From: Hyphomonadaceae bacterium
GTDB lineage: Bacteria; Pseudomonadota; Alphaproteobacteria; Caulobacterales; Hyphomonadaceae
Reading direction: 5' to 3'
DNA length: 64,000 nucleotides
Assembly (NCBI GenBank): GCA_030697555.1
Contig: JAUYPV010000009.1
Span: 1 to 64,000, forward strand
The notes beneath the pieces were generated by a model, which searched no databases, was not told the origin of the DNA, and saw only the letters and a program-made list of their open reading frames with translations. This document shows positions 52,042 to 62,128 of the stretch, piece after piece (within the stretch, counting starts at the first letter, position 1; each line of letters starts with the position of its first letter). The position numbers and the translations under genes were made by a program.

Positions 52042-55000
52042 TTACGTGGCCGTCTCTTCCTCGGTCTCTTTAGGTTCGCCTTCGAGCAGCTCGACGTTGA
52101 GGCCTAGAGAACGCATCTCCTTGACCAGCACGTTGAAGCTTTCCGGGATGCCGGCCTCGAACGTGTCATCACCGCGGACGATCGCCTCGTAGACCTTCGC
52201 CCTGCCCGCCGTGTCGTCGGACTTGACCGTAAGCATCTCCTGCAGCGTGTAGGCGGCGCCGTAGGCTTCAAGCGCCCACACCTCCATCTCGCCGAAGCGT
52301 TGTCCGCCGAACTTCGCCTTGCCGCCCAGCGGCTGCTGGGTGACGAGCGAGTACGGGCCGGTCGAACGCGCGGGGATCTTCTCGGCGACCAGGTGGTGCA
52401 GGTTGAGCAGGTACTTGTACCCGCCCGTGACCTTGCGGGTGAAACGGTCACCCGTACGGCCGTCGTGCAGGTAGACTTGGCCCGACGAGTCGAGCCCTGC
52501 CTTCTTCAGCATATCGACGATGTCGTTTTCGTTGGCGCCGTCGAACACCGGCGTGGCGATCGGCACGCCCTTTGTGAGGTTGGAGGCAAGTTCCTCCATC
52601 TCGTCATTGGTCTTCGGCAGCTCTTCGTCTTCGCCATAGGCGTCGCGAAGGGCGCGGCCGAGGGCCTTGCCGTCATGGTCGTGGCGGTATTCCTTGAGCG
52701 CCGCATCGATCATCTTGCCGATACCCGCGCAGGCCCAGCCCATGTGGGTCTCGAGGATCTGCCCGACGTTCATCCGCGAAGGCACGCCCAGCGGGTTCAG
52801 CACGATGTCGACCGGCGTGCCGTCTTCGAGATACGGCATGTCTTCGAGCGGGTTGATCTTGGAGATCACGCCCTTGTTGCCGTGACGGCCGGCCATCTTG
52901 TCGCCCGGCTGAAGCTTGCGCTTCACCGCGACGAACACTTTGACCACCTTCATGACGCCCGGCGGCAGGTCGTCGCCGCGCTGGACTTTCTCGATCTTGT
53001 CGGCAATGCGCGCTTCGATCAGGGCCACCGACTCGTCATACGAGCCCTTGAGGTCCTTCACCTGCTTTTCGACCGCGTCGTCGTCGACGCCGATCTTCCA
53101 GAGCTCCAGCGGCGCCATGCCTTCGAGGTACTCTTCGGTGATGTCGGTCTTCTTGCCGCCGCGGGCGACGGCTTTCTGGCCGACGAGCAGTTGCTTCAGA
53201 CGGCTGATGGCGTCGCGCTGGATGATGGTCAGCTCGTCGTCCTTGTCGGTCATCAGCTGGTCGATCTGCTCGCGCTCGATCTGCAGCGCGCGCTGGTCCT
53301 TCTCGACGCCGTGACGGTTGAACACGCGCACTTCGACGACCGTTCCGGTGGCGCCGGGCGGCATGCGAAGCGAGGTGTCACGAACGTCAGAGGCTTTTTC
53401 GCCGAAGATGGCGCGGAGGAGTTTCTCCTCCGGCGTCATGGGCGACTCGCCCTTCGGCGTGACCTTGCCGACGAGAATATCGCCGGCCTGGACTTCGGCG
53501 CCGACGGCCACAATGCCCGCTTCGTCGAGGTTGCGCAGGGCTTCCTCGCCGACGTTCGGGATATCGCGCGTGATCTCTTCCGGCCCGAGCTTGGTATCGC
53601 GAGCGGCGATCTCGAACTCCTCGATGTGGATCGAGGTGAACACGTCGTCACGCACGATGCGCTCGGAGATGAGGATCGAGTCCTCGAAGTTGTAGCCGTT
53701 CCACGGCATGAACGCGACGAGCACGTTGCGGCCAAGCGCCAGCTCGCCGAGGTCGGTCGACGGGCCGTCGGCGATGATGTCCGCCTTTGTAACCTTGTCG
53801 CCCACCTTCACGATCGGACGCTGGTTGATGCACGAGTTCTGGTTCGAGCGCTGGTACTTCGACAGGCGGTAGATATCGACGCCCGACTTGGAGCCTTCGA
53901 GATCTTCCGTCGCGCGCACGACGATACGCGTGGCGTCGACCTGTTCGACGATGCCGCCACGGCGGGCGGCCACGGCCGCTCGGCTGTCGCGCGCCACGAC
54001 CTGCTCGAGACCGGTGCCGACCAGCGGCGCTTCGGTCTGGATCAGCGGCACGGCCTGGCGTTGCATGTTCGAGCCCATCAGCGCGCGGTTGGCGTCATCG
54101 TTCTCGAGGAACGGGATGAGCGCCGCGGCGACGGACACGACCTGCTTCGGAGACACGTCGATGTAGTCGATGTTTTCGCGGGCCACGAGCATGGCGTCGC
54201 GCGCGGGTCCGACCCGGGCGTTGACGAATTCGTTCTGCAGGTTGCCCTTGGCGTCCATCTTGGCGTTGGCCTGGGCGATCGAGTAGCGCTGCTCTTCCAT
54301 CGCCGAGAGGTATTTCACCTCTTGCGTCAGCTTGCCGTCCTTCACCTTGCGGTACGGGCTCTCGATGAAGCCGTACTTGTTGATGCGGGCGTGCGTCGCC
54401 AGCGAGTTGATGAGGCCGATGTTCGGGCCTTCCGGCGTTTCGATCGGGCAGATGCGGCCGTAGTGGGTCGGGTGAACGTCGCGGACTTCGAAGCCCGCGC
54501 GCTCGCGCGTAAGACCGCCCGGCCCGAGCGCCGAGAGACGACGCTTGTGCGTGATCTCGGACAAGGGGTTGGTCTGGTCCATGAACTGCGAGAGCTGGGA
54601 CGAGCCGAAGAACTCGCGCACGGCGGCGACGACCGGCTTCGCGTTGATCAGGTCGTGCGGCATGACGGTGTCGATATCGACCGAGCTCATGCGCTCCTTG
54701 ATTGCGCGCTCCATACGGACGAGGCCGACGCGGAACGAGTTCTCGAGCAGTTCGCCCACCGAACGGACGCGGCGGTTGCCGAGGTTGTCGATGTCGTCGA
54801 CTTCGCCCTTGCCGTCCTTCAGGTCGAGCACGGTGCGCATAACGGCGACGATGTCTTCCTCGCGCAGCGTGCGCTGCGTGTCGGGAGCTTCCATGCCGAG
54901 GCGCATGTTCATCTTGACGCGGCCGACGGCCGAGAGGTCATAACGCTCGCGGTCGAAGAAGAGCTGGTTGAACAGCGCTTCGCCGGCTTCGAGCGTCGGT

Positions 55001-56151
55001 GGTTCGCCGGGACGCATGACGCGGTAGATGTCCGACAGGGCGTCGACGCGCGACGTGGCCTTGTCGACCTTCAGCGTGTTGCGGATCCATGGGCCGCGCG
55101 CATTGTCGCCGTCCGTGTCGAGCAGGTGGATCGTCTTGATCTTGGCGTCGCGCAGAGCGGCGACCGTTTCCTCGGTCAGCTCGTCGCCGGCCTCGGCATA
55201 GATCTCGCCCGTGGCGGCGTTGATGATGTCTTCGCCGATGAACTTGCCTTCCAGGAAGGTCGACGGAACGAGGATGTCCTCGAGGCCGTCAGCCTCGGCC
55301 TTCTTGGCCTTGACCGGCGTAATCTTCTTGCCGGCCGGGAAGGCGACCTTGCCGGTCTTCTTGTCGACGAGTTCGAACTCCGGGCGCGCACCTTTCCAGC
55401 GGTCGGCCGAGAAGCCGGTGACCCAGCCGTTCTTGTCGAGCTTGTAGGTGACCTTGTTGTAGAACGTGTCGAGGATCTTGGCGCCGGTATAGTTGAGCGC
55501 CTGCAGCAGCACGGTGGCCGGCAGCTTGCGCTTGCGGTCGATGCGGACGTGCAGCACGTCTTTCGCATCGAACTCGAAGTCGAGCCACGAGCCGCGGTAC
55601 GGGATCACGCGCGCCGCAAACAGCAGCTTGCCCGAGGCGTGGGTCTTGCCCTTGTCGTGGTCGAAGAAGACGCCCGGCGAGCGGTGCATCTGGGAGACGA
55701 TAACACGCTCGGTGCCATTGATGATGAAGGTGCCCTTGTCCGTCATCAGCGGGATGTCGCCGAGATAGACGTCCTGCTCCTTGATGTCCTTGATCGACTT
55801 GGCGCCGGTCTCTTCGTCCGTCTCGAACACGATGAGGCGCAGTTTCACTTTCAGGGGCGCAGCGAAGTTGAGGTCGCGCTGCATGCATTCCTGAACGTCG
55901 AACTTCGGCGCCTCGAACTCGAACGAGATGTATTCGAGGACGGCGCGGTCCGAGAAATCCTTGATCGGGAACACGGACTTGAAGACAGATTCCAGACCGT
56001 CCGGATCACGCTTGTCCGGCGAGGTGTGCATCTGCAGGAATTGTTCGTAGGAGGAGCGCTGAACCTCGATCAGGTTCGGCATCAACACCGTTTCAGTGAT
56101 TACTCCGTAGGATTTCCGAATACGCTTCTTTGCCGTGAACGACAGAGCCAT
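52042..56151 (-). CDS. rpoB: DNA-directed RNA polymerase subunit beta
   Basis: 1369 aa from the ATG at 56151 ([20 protein letters not shown]); the track start at 56190 is a GTG without a good ribosome-binding site. The rifampicin region reads [20 protein letters not shown] with [20 protein letters not shown], i.e. the drug-sensitive residues Asp, His and Ser at the classic positions. The C-terminal [20 protein letters not shown] is canonical. The 215-bp gap to rplL holds a weak C/G-rich hairpin and no clear promoter. Confidence 0.99.
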   Translation of the reverse strand: MALSFTAKKRIRKSYGVITETVLMPNLIEVQRSSYEQFLQMHTSPDKRDPDGLESVFKSVFPIKDFSDRAVLEYISFEFEAPKFDVQECMQRDLNFAAPLKVKLRLIVFETDEETGAKSIKDIKEQDVYLGDIPLMTDKGTFIINGTERVIVSQMHRSPGVFFDHDKGKTHASGKLLFAARVIPYRGSWLDFEFDAKDVLHVRIDRKRKLPATVLLQALNYTGAKILDTFYNKVTYKLDKNGWVTGFSADRWKGARPEFELVDKKTGKVAFPAGKKITPVKAKKAEADGLEDILVPSTFLEGKFIGEDIINAATGEIYAEAGDELTEETVAALRDAKIKTIHLLDTDGDNARGPWIRNTLKVDKATSRVDALSDIYRVMRPGEPPTLEAGEALFNQLFFDRERYDLSAVGRVKMNMRLGMEAPDTQRTLREEDIVAVMRTVLDLKDGKGEVDDIDNLGNRRVRSVGELLENSFRVGLVRMERAIKERMSSVDIDTVMPHDLINAKPVVAAVREFFGSSQLSQFMDQTNPLSEITHKRRLSALGPGGLTRERAGFEVRDVHPTHYGRICPIETPEGPNIGLINSLATHARINKYGFIESPYRKVKDGKLTQEVKYLSAMEEQRYSIAQANAKMDAKGNLQNEFVNARVGPARDAMLVARENIDYIDVSPKQVVSVAAALIPFLENDDANRALMGSNMQRQAVPLIQTEAPLVGTGLEQVVARDSRAAVAARRGGIVEQVDATRIVVRATEDLEGSKSGVDIYRLSKYQRSNQNSCINQRPIVKVGDKVTKADIIADGPSTDLGELALGRNVLVAFMPWNGYNFEDSILISERIVRDDVFTSIHIEEFEIAARDTKLGPEEITRDIPNVGEEALRNLDEAGIVAVGAEVQAGDILVGKVTPKGESPMTPEEKLLRAIFGEKASDVRDTSLRMPPGATGTVVEVRVFNRHGVEKDQRALQIEREQIDQLMTDKDDELTIIQRDAISRLKQLLVGQKAVARGGKKTDITEEYLEGMAPLELWKIGVDDDAVEKQVKDLKGSYDESVALIEARIADKIEKVQRGDDLPPGVMKVVKVFVAVKRKLQPGDKMAGRHGNKGVISKINPLEDMPYLEDGTPVDIVLNPLGVPSRMNVGQILETHMGWACAGIGKMIDAALKEYRHDHDGKALGRALRDAYGEDEELPKTNDEMEELASNLTKGVPIATPVFDGANENDIVDMLKKAGLDSSGQVYLHDGRTGDRFTRKVTGGYKYLLNLHHLVAEKIPARSTGPYSLVTQQPLGGKAKFGGQRFGEMEVWALEAYGAAYTLQEMLTVKSDDTAGRAKVYEAIVRGDDTFEAGIPESFNVLVKEMRSLGLNVELLEGEPKETEEETAT

Positions 56152-56284
56152 GTCTTGGTCAGCTCGCTTTTTCTGGGCCGCAGCGTCCACCCTTAGGGCT
56201 AGGGCAGCGCCGTTGGACCGTTAGTATCCGGTGCGCAGCGACGAGAGAGATCCCGCCACCTGGTACTCTAACACCGCCGTCAAC

Positions 56285-56308
56285 CCCTCCCCTGCGCGCG
56301 GGGGAAGG
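56285..56308 (-). other. C/G-rich hairpin in the rplL-rpoB intergenic region
   Basis: On the minus strand CCTTCCCC and GGGGAGGG-type arms flank a CGCGCGCA centre, about 60 bp after rplL. It could be the attenuator or RNA processing site that reduces rpoBC expression relative to rplJL in many bacteria. The sequence TTGACG follows it, but I see no matching -10 element. Confidence 0.35.
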
Positions 56309-56366
56309 CGGCGATCGCGCCGGCGGCCGGACCGGGGGCCCAGACCGCGCGGCGCGTAGCCATTGC

Positions 56367-56747
56367 CTACTTGATTTCGACTTTGGCGCCGGCCTCTTCC
56401 AGCTTCTTCTTGATGGTCTCGGCTTCTTCCTTCGTGACGCCTTCCTTGACGGCTTTCGGCGCGGCTTCGACCAGGTCCTTGGCTTCTTTCAGGCCGAGGC
56501 TCGGGACGATTTCGCGGACGACTTTGATCACGTTGATTTTCTTGTCGCCGGCTTCCTTCAGGATGACGTTGAATTCGGTCTGGACTTCGGCAGCCGGAGC
56601 AGCAGCTCCGCCACCGCCAGCAGCCGCAACGGCCACCGGCGCCGCAGCCGATACGCCCCACTTGGTTTCAAGCAGTTTCGCGAGTTCGGCGGCTTCGAGG
56701 ACAGTCAGACCCGACAGGTCCTCTACGATCTTTTCGAGTTTCGACAT
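56367..56747 (-). CDS. rplL: 50S ribosomal protein L7/L12
   Basis: Stalk protein recruiting translational GTPases, present in multiple copies on L10. 126 aa. The N-terminal dimerisation domain ([20 protein letters not shown]) is joined by an Ala/Gly-rich hinge ([20 protein letters not shown]) to the C-terminal domain ([40 protein letters not shown]). Normal length, 57 bp after rplJ. Confidence 0.98.
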   Translation of the reverse strand: MSKLEKIVEDLSGLTVLEAAELAKLLETKWGVSAAAPVAVAAAGGGGAAAPAAEVQTEFNVILKEAGDKKINVIKVVREIVPSLGLKEAKDLVEAAPKAVKEGVTKEEAETIKKKLEEAGAKVEIK

Positions 56748-56804
56748 TTCAGGGGTTCCTTGAGTTCGTTTGTGTGACTGAGGACTTTATGTACGGAGCA
56801 GGTC

Positions 56805-57320
56805 TCAGGCGGCGTCCTTGTTGGCGTAAGCGCCAATGACGCGAGCGAGCTGGGCCGCCGGCGCAGCCACGATGCCGGCGATCTTGGTCGCAGGCGCCTG
56901 GATGAGGCCGATGATCTTGCCGCGGAGCTGATCCAGGGACGGCAGCGTGGCCAGAGCCTTCACTGCGTTCTTGTCCAGCACCTCGTCGCCCATGAGCGCG
57001 CCGATGAGAATGAGTTTCTCATTCCCCTTGGCGAACTCCGCCACGGCTTTCGGCGCCGCAACCGGATCGGCCGAGTAGGCAACCGCCACGGGGCCCGTAA
57101 ACATGGCCCCCGCTGCTTCGCCGCCTTTGCCGCCCAGCGCGATTCTCGCGAGCCGGTTCTTCATGACCTTCAGATTTGCGCCCTGGCCTTTCAGCTTCAC
57201 GCGCAGATCCGTGAGCTCCGCGACGGTCAGTCCGGAATATTGCGCGACGACAATCACGCCTGCTTTGGCGAAGACGTTTTTATACGCCTCCAGTGCCTCG
57301 GCTTTTCCAGCTTTATCCAT
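56805..57320 (-). CDS. rplJ: 50S ribosomal protein L10
   Basis: Base of the ribosomal stalk; binds 23S rRNA and L7/L12 dimers and in many bacteria represses its own mRNA. 171 aa from the ATG at 57320 (MDKAGKAEALEAYKNVFAKA), because GGAG lies six bases upstream; the ATG at 57332 would contain that ribosome-binding site. VVAQYSGLTVAELTDLRVKL and KVMKNRLARIALGGKGGEAA are typical. Preceded by a long leader with its own promoter. Confidence 0.97.
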   Translation of the reverse strand: MDKAGKAEALEAYKNVFAKAGVIVVAQYSGLTVAELTDLRVKLKGQGANLKVMKNRLARIALGGKGGEAAGAMFTGPVAVAYSADPVAAPKAVAEFAKGNEKLILIGALMGDEVLDKNAVKALATLPSLDQLRGKIIGLIQAPATKIAGIVAAPAAQLARVIGAYANKDAA

Positions 57321-57676
57321 TGCGGTCTCCATTTCGGACGAACGGACAACCCGCTCGCCCCAGGATGCGCACGCAGGACCAGGCCTCGTTTCACCCTATC
57401 CAGACCGCCCGGCGCCCGTGTAGGCTCCGGCCAGTTCCGGGGAGGGCTCGCGGTCGCCTCGACCAGCGTGCCCCCGTCCCAGGGCGGAAACGAACTCAAG
57501 GGCGTCGTCGTTAGCGGTTACGCCAACTACGCACCCTGTCCCGTCACACCCCGTCTCATGCGGGAAATTAAAGAGCAAAACCAGATAGTTAGCTGGTTTG
57601 TATGCCTTGCTCCACCTGCAATCTCGGACGAGAAACGGGAGACTCGTTTGTTAACGATCCTCCCGTTCAGCCGGAC
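57321..57676 (-). promoter_or_regulatory. Long rplJ leader with an attenuator-like hairpin
   Basis: This gene-free stretch lies between the rplJ promoter and rplJ. On the minus strand it contains a 7-bp stem (AAACCAG / CTGGTTT) around an 8-nt loop at 57578-57599, followed by TGCTCTTTAAT, which looks like an attenuator or processing hairpin. The remaining 250 nt is where an L10-binding leader structure would be expected; I cannot verify the fold. A 72-aa ORF here (57527-57745) is rejected. Confidence 0.45.
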
Positions 57677-57705
57677 CCTATAGCCCCCTGCCCGCTTCGT
57701 TGCAA
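57677..57705 (-). promoter_or_regulatory. Sigma70-like promoter for rplJ-rplL
   Basis: On the minus strand TTGCAA, a 17-bp spacer and TATAGG lie about 350 bp ahead of rplJ and downstream of the rplA terminator. This would give rplJL(-rpoBC) its own promoter. The -35 overlaps a plus-strand hairpin (GCCCGCTT / AAGCGGGC followed by six Ts). Confidence 0.5.
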
Positions 57706-57757
57706 GCGGGCCCTTGCTTTTTTCGAAAACGCTGATCCGGGCCAACCGAAATGAGAA

Positions 57758-57789
57758 GGGGCCGGCCCGGTTTCAACCCGGCCGGCCCC
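57758..57789 (-). terminator. Hairpin terminator after rplA
   Basis: A very stable stem (GGGGCCGGCC / GGCCGGCCCC, with two more pairs past a mismatch) around TTTCAA, starting 24 bp past the rplA stop. On the minus strand TTCTCATTT follows. It separates rplKA from rplJL. Confidence 0.75.
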
Positions 57790-57813
57790 TGCATTTCCAG
57801 TCTTTTGGCCGTC

Positions 57814-58521
57814 CTAGCTGGCTTCGGCCTGCGAGATGGTCGTGACGTCGATGGCGACGCCAGGGCCCATCGTGGAGCAAATGGCGATCTTCTTGAGATA
57901 CGTGCCTTTTGCGCCCGACGGACGGGCTTTCACGATCGCGCCGAGGAAAGCGCGAATGTTCTTCTCGATGTCGTTTTCCGAGAACGAGGCCTTGCCCACG
58001 CCGGCGTGGATGATGCCTTCCTTCTGGACGCGGAACTCGACCGAGCCGGCCTTCGCATCCTTCACCGCCTGCGCGATGTTGGGCGTGACGGTGCCGACTT
58101 TCGGGTTCGGCATCAGGCCGCGCGGGCCCAGCACCTTACCGAGACGGCCGACGAGGGCCATCATGTCCGGGCTGGCGATGACGCGGTCGAAGTCGACCTT
58201 GCCGCCGTTCACAACCTCGAACAGGTCTTCCGCGCCGACGATGTCTGCGCCGGCGGCGCGGGCTTCGTCAGCCTTCTTGTCGCGAGCGAACACGGCGACG
58301 CGGATGGTGCGGCCGGTACCGGCCGGCAAGTTCACCACGCCGCGGACGTTCTGGTCCGCCTGCTTCGGGTCGACGCCGAGGTTGATGGCGATCTCGATGG
58401 TTTCATCGAACTTCGCCTTGGCGTTGCCCTTCACGATCTTCACGGCTTCAGCGACGCCGTAGACCTTGGCGGGATCGACCTTGGCGCGAGCGGCGGTCGT
58501 ACGTTTTCCAAGTTTTGTCAT
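57814..58521 (-). CDS. rplA: 50S ribosomal protein L1
   Basis: L1-stalk protein that moves deacylated tRNA out of the E site; in E. coli it represses its own operon. 235 aa. [40 protein letters not shown] and [20 protein letters not shown] are the signatures. Normal length; 6 bp after rplK. Confidence 0.98.
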   Translation of the reverse strand: MTKLGKRTTAARAKVDPAKVYGVAEAVKIVKGNAKAKFDETIEIAINLGVDPKQADQNVRGVVNLPAGTGRTIRVAVFARDKKADEARAAGADIVGAEDLFEVVNGGKVDFDRVIASPDMMALVGRLGKVLGPRGLMPNPKVGTVTPNIAQAVKDAKAGSVEFRVQKEGIIHAGVGKASFSENDIEKNIRAFLGAIVKARPSGAKGTYLKKIAICSTMGPGVAIDVTTISQAEAS

Positions 58522-58527
58522 GTGCCC

Positions 58528-58956
58528 CTACTCCGTGACCGTCAGGCCCATCGCGCGGGCGGACCCTGCGATGATCTTGGCGCCTGCGTCGAGATCGTTG
58601 GTGTTGAGGTCCTTGAGCTTCTTCTGCGCGATTTCGCGGCACTGCTTCATGGAGACGGTGCCGGAGCTTTCGCGGCCGGGGAGCTTCGAGCCGCTCTGGA
58701 TCTTCGCTGCCTGCTTGAGCAGATAAGACGCCGGCGGCGTCTTGATCTCGAAGGTGAACGACTTGTCCTGGTAGTAGGTGATCACCACGGGAAGGGGCAT
58801 GCCCTTCTGTTCCTGCTGGGTCCTTGCGTTGAAGGCCTTGCAGAATTCCATGATGTTGATGCCGCGCTGACCGAGAGCGGGGCCGATTGGCGGAGACGGG
58901 TTAGCGGCTCCGGCGGGAACCTGAAGCTTCAGGCTCCCCAGCAGTTTCTTCGCCAT
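58528..58956 (-). CDS. rplK: 50S ribosomal protein L11
   Basis: Factor-binding-centre protein. 142 aa. The N-terminal domain with the thiostrepton-site prolines is [20 protein letters not shown], then [20 protein letters not shown]; the C-terminal rRNA-binding end includes [11 protein letters not shown]. Normal length. Between nusG and rplA; the 117-bp gap upstream contains a GCGGAGC / GCTCCGC hairpin. Confidence 0.98.
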   Translation of the reverse strand: MAKKLLGSLKLQVPAGAANPSPPIGPALGQRGINIMEFCKAFNARTQQEQKGMPLPVVITYYQDKSFTFEIKTPPASYLLKQAAKIQSGSKLPGRESSGTVSMKQCREIAQKKLKDLNTNDLDAGAKIIAGSARAMGLTVTE

Positions 58957-59073
58957 GTTTCCCTCACGTGCGAATATGACCTTCCAGTCCTTGCGGACCT
59001 TCCAGCCTGGGAATGCGTGGTACGGGGGCTAGCCTCCCACGCGCTTGTGCGGAGCAAGCTCCGCGTCGTCCGG

Positions 59074-59613
59074 TCAGATCTTTTCGACCTGCCCGTATTC
59101 CAGATCGACCGGGGTGGCCCGGCCGAAAATCGAAACGGTCACCTTCAGGCGGCCGGTGTCCTCGTCGATGTCCTCGACAGCGCCTTCGAACGAGGCGAAC
59201 GGACCGTCGGTCACCTTCACCTTCTCGCCGATCTCCAGCGACATCTTCGGACGCACGCGCTCGGTGGTGGCGTCGGCCGTGCCGAGCATGCGCTTAACTT
59301 CAGCTTCCGGAACCGGCAGGGGCTTCTTGCCGCCTTCGGCGCCGAGGAATCCAGTGACCTTCGGAGTGTTCTTCACGAGGTGGTACGCCTCGTCGGTCAT
59401 GCGCATCTTCACCAGCACGTAGCCGGGCATGTGGCGCTTTTCGACCGTGCGCTTGCGGCCGCGAACGACCTCGACGACTTCCTCGGTCGGAACCTCGATC
59501 TGCTCGATCAGCTCCGAGAGACCCTGCATCTCGGCCTGCTCGCGAATGGTCGAGGCGACCTTCTTCTCGAAGTTCGAATAGGCGTGGACGATATACCACT
59601 TGCCATCAGCCAT
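59074..59613 (-). CDS. nusG: Transcription termination/antitermination protein NusG
   Basis: Elongation factor that links RNA polymerase with Rho or the ribosome. 179 aa from the ATG at 59613 (MADGKWYIVHAYSNFEKKVA), with GGGAG upstream; the track start is a TTG. The NGN domain ends near VKNTPKVTGFLGAEGGKKPL; the KOW domain is GEKVKVTDGPFASFEGAVED. The start overlaps the secE stop by 8 bp. Confidence 0.98.
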   Translation of the reverse strand: MADGKWYIVHAYSNFEKKVASTIREQAEMQGLSELIEQIEVPTEEVVEVVRGRKRTVEKRHMPGYVLVKMRMTDEAYHLVKNTPKVTGFLGAEGGKKPLPVPEAEVKRMLGTADATTERVRPKMSLEIGEKVKVTDGPFASFEGAVEDIDEDTGRLKVTVSIFGRATPVDLEYGQVEKI

Positions 59614-59869
59614 TGGGGACAACTCCCGCGCCGGCGCCAGTGAGGAAGTTCACAACCAGGTTCACGATCGAATCCGCGAGATAAAAGAACAGCGCAGCCA
59701 CAACCACCATGATCACCACCATGATGGTCGCCGCGATGGTTTCGTTCCGCGTCGTCCAGGTCACCTTGCGTGCCTCGGCGCGTACCTGGCCGATGAACGT
59801 AAAGGGGCCCGTCCGCTTTTTAGGCGGCGAAGGAGCGGTCGTTTCGGAGGTTCCGGTGGGCGTTTTCAT
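59606..59869 (-). CDS. secE: Preprotein translocase subunit SecE
   Basis: Clamp subunit of the SecYEG translocon. 87 aa with one membrane span, the short form. The conserved cytoplasmic amphipathic part is FIGQVRAEARKVTWTTRNET, followed by TIMVVIMVVVAALFFYLADS. It overlaps nusG by 8 bp. Instead of the common tuf-trnW upstream, its upstream neighbour is secD, with a large palindrome between. Confidence 0.96.
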   Translation of the reverse strand: MKTPTGTSETTAPSPPKKRTGPFTFIGQVRAEARKVTWTTRNETIAATIMVVIMVVVAALFFYLADSIVNLVVNFLTGAGAGVVPNG

Positions 59870-59943
59870 GATGATTTGGGGTTTGGACGGGACCGTCTAA
59901 GGCATCAGGGGCCGGGCGTCCATGGGTTTTATGACGCTGGAGT

Positions 59944-60020
59944 TATGGGAATAGGGAATGGGGAGCTGGGAGTAGTTTTCAAGGTTTAGCGCCCTTCCCT
60001 ACTCCCTATTCCCTATTCCC
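59944..60020. repeat. Large imperfect palindrome between secD and secE
   Basis: Left arm ATGGGAATAGGGAAT plus GGGAGTAG, right arm CTACTCCC plus TATTCCCTATTCCC. The outer 14 and inner 8 bases pair perfectly, with an 8-nt bulge (GGGGAGCT) on the left and a loop of about 23 nt. The GGGAATAGGGAAT type of sequence recurs between genes in various proteobacteria. It starts 13 bp past the secD stop and may also stop or stabilise the secD transcript. Confidence 0.7.
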
Positions 60021-60032
60021 GACTGCCTATTC

Positions 60033-61634
60033 TCAGATTGGGATGTATTTCGGCCGCGTCCATTTCAGCCACAGGGCAAAGATGAACCGGGCCACCATGA
60101 CCGAGGTGAACAGGGACGTGGCGATACCCACCGCCAGCGTCAGGGCGAACCCGCGGATGGGTCCGGACCCGAGCTGGAACATGACAAGGCCGGCGATGAA
60201 GTGCGTGGCGTTGGCGTCGATGATGGTCGCCATGGCCTGGTCGAAGCCGACATCGACCGAGGAAACGACCGATCTTCCGGCCTTTTTCTCGTCGCGTATG
60301 CGCTCGTTGATCAGCACGTTGGCGTCGACCGCCATGCCCATGGTGAGCAGGATGCCGGCGATGCCCGGCAACGTCATTGTCGCCCCGAAGCCGGACAGGA
60401 TCCCCATCATGAGAATGAGGTTGAAATAGAGCGCGATGATCGCGAACACGCCGAGCAGGCCGTAGGCGACGATCATGAAGATCGTGATGAGGACGATACC
60501 GACGACCGTTGCTGTCACACCCGCCCGGATCGAGTCGGCGCCGAGGCTGGCATCGACGACGCGGCGTTCGGCCACCTTCAGTTTCGCAGGCAGCGCGCCC
60601 GAGCGCAGGATGACGGCGGTTTGTTCGGCTTCCTGGATAGTGAAGCTGCCGGTGATCTGCCCGCTTCCGCTCATGATCGGACTGTTGATGTTCGGCGCCG
60701 AGACGATGCGGTTGTCGAGCACGATGGCGAAGGGGCGGCCGACGTTCGCGCTGGTGGCGCGGCCGAACTTTGCGGCGCCGCCGGGGTGAAGCTGGAACTG
60801 GATATTCGGGCGGTTGGAGTCGTCAAACCCCTGCTGCGCGCCGGAAAGATCAGACCCGCGGATGATCGCGTCCAGGAAGATCACCTGCGGCGCGCCGCCG
60901 ATGCTGTCGTCCGGCAGCGCGATGCGGCCGTTCCGTTCGACCCCGACTTCGTAGTCGGCAGCGTTCGCTTCGACATCGACGAGGTTGAAGGTCAGGACGC
61001 CCGCCTGGGTCAGCGTGTCGATAAGCGTCACCATCTCGGCCGCGTTGAGGCCTGGAACCTCGACAATGATGCGGCTGTCGCCCTGTTTCTGGATGTTCGG
61101 CTCGACAAGGCCGGTGTTGTCGGCGCGGCGGCGCACCGCCTCGATCGAGCTTGAAAGCGCATCCGTCTGCAGCTTCTGGAAGGCCTGATCGGTGTACTTC
61201 GCTTCAATCGCGCCATCTGCGCGCTGCGTGACTACAAGCGAATTCGGCTGGCCGATGGCGCCCACTGGCGGCGCGCCCAGCTTCTCGATGCGATCGATGG
61301 CGGCTGCGGCGTCGGCGGGATTGCTCACGCGCACAACAAGCGCGCCGCCCTCGACCTTGCGGTCTTCGGCGCGCACGGCGATTCGCGGCTGCTTGCGCAG
61401 CTCCTCGCGAACGCTGGTCGACAGTTCCGACAGCTTGTTGGCGCGCAGTTCCTCGGGGTCCACCTCAAGCAGGATGGACGCCCCGCCCTTGAGGTCGAGA
61501 CCGAGCGTCATCGGCCCCGTCGGAAGCCAGCCGAGATACTTCTCGGACACGATGTTGGGCAGGCATAGGATAGTGCCGATCGTGAGGGTCACTATGACCA
61601 GCACGACCTTCCAGGCTGGGAACTTCAGCAGCAT
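60033..61634 (-). CDS. secD: Protein translocase subunit SecD
   Basis: RND-type membrane protein that uses proton flow to complete protein export, normally as a complex with SecF. 533 aa from the ATG at 61634 (MLLKFPAWKVVLVIVTLTIG). The periplasmic P1 domain follows GLDLKGGASILLEVDPEELR; the membrane part has six segments, including LPGIAGILLTMGMAVDANVL with the conserved Asp and INERIRDEKKAGRS. It follows yajC by 7 bp. The protein ends like a SecD (MVARFIFALWLKWTRPKYIP); no secF follows. Confidence 0.96.
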   Translation of the reverse strand: MLLKFPAWKVVLVIVTLTIGTILCLPNIVSEKYLGWLPTGPMTLGLDLKGGASILLEVDPEELRANKLSELSTSVREELRKQPRIAVRAEDRKVEGGALVVRVSNPADAAAAIDRIEKLGAPPVGAIGQPNSLVVTQRADGAIEAKYTDQAFQKLQTDALSSSIEAVRRRADNTGLVEPNIQKQGDSRIIVEVPGLNAAEMVTLIDTLTQAGVLTFNLVDVEANAADYEVGVERNGRIALPDDSIGGAPQVIFLDAIIRGSDLSGAQQGFDDSNRPNIQFQLHPGGAAKFGRATSANVGRPFAIVLDNRIVSAPNINSPIMSGSGQITGSFTIQEAEQTAVILRSGALPAKLKVAERRVVDASLGADSIRAGVTATVVGIVLITIFMIVAYGLLGVFAIIALYFNLILMMGILSGFGATMTLPGIAGILLTMGMAVDANVLINERIRDEKKAGRSVVSSVDVGFDQAMATIIDANATHFIAGLVMFQLGSGPIRGFALTLAVGIATSLFTSVMVARFIFALWLKWTRPKYIPI

Positions 61635-61641
61635 GGAGGCG

Positions 61642-62019
61642 TCAGCTTTCCTTGGTGTCGTTGGCCGCGGCGGCGACCGGCTCGGCGCGGTCGCGCACAT
61701 CGACGATCATCGAACGCACGATACGGAGCTTGCCGCCCTCGCCCGTGTCGATGGTCACTTCGGTGTCTGCGATCTTGAAAACCTTGCCGATGATTCCGCC
61801 CTGGGTGACGACCGTATCGCCCTTCTTTAGGGCCTCCAGCATGGTCTTGTGCTTCTTCATCCGCTGGTTCTGCGGGCGGATCAGCAGGAAATAGAAGATC
61901 ACGATCATGCCGATCGGGAGCAGCAGCCCGCCGAGCAGTCCGCCGAACGGATCGGCAGCCGCTGCAGGGTCGCCGCCGGCAGCAGGCGCGGCTTGGAACA
62001 TCATCACGATCGGCAGCAT
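61642..62019 (-). CDS. yajC: Preprotein translocase subunit YajC
   Basis: Small single-span accessory of the SecDF complex. 125 aa from the ATG at 62019 (MLPIVMMFQAAPAAGGDPAA); GGGAG lies five bases upstream, so the track's GTG start at 62031 is unlikely. The membrane span LLPIGMIVIFYFLLIRPQNQ with the RPQ motif is diagnostic, followed by KGDTVVTQGGIIGKVFKIAD. Directly upstream of secD, as usual. Confidence 0.95.
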   Translation of the reverse strand: MLPIVMMFQAAPAAGGDPAAAADPFGGLLGGLLLPIGMIVIFYFLLIRPQNQRMKKHKTMLEALKKGDTVVTQGGIIGKVFKIADTEVTIDTGEGGKLRIVRSMIVDVRDRAEPVAAAANDTKES

Positions 62020-62128
62020 TAGGTCTCCCACGGAATCTCTTCGCTCTCCCGCAGTATCTGGGGAGCGCTAGGCGGCGGGACTATAGCCACGACCGCCCTC
62101 ATTGCAATCAAAAGGGGCGTAAGCGCCT

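Noticed and set aside
52300-56196. 1298-aa plus-strand ORF antisense to rpoB
   Set aside because: It mirrors rpoB almost end to end; high third-position GC makes the opposite strand stop-free. Composition (His, Arg, Leu, Val, Asp rich) is typical of such shadows and no family is recognisable.
57527-57745. 72-aa minus-strand ORF upstream of rplJ
   Set aside because: It covers the predicted rplJ promoter and leader hairpin and resembles no protein. I could not exclude a leader peptide, but the length and composition do not suggest one.
59870-60032. tRNA-Trp gene upstream of secE
   Set aside because: Expected by analogy with other bacteria, but no tRNA-like T-arm or acceptor pairing is present; the interval is filled by the palindrome.
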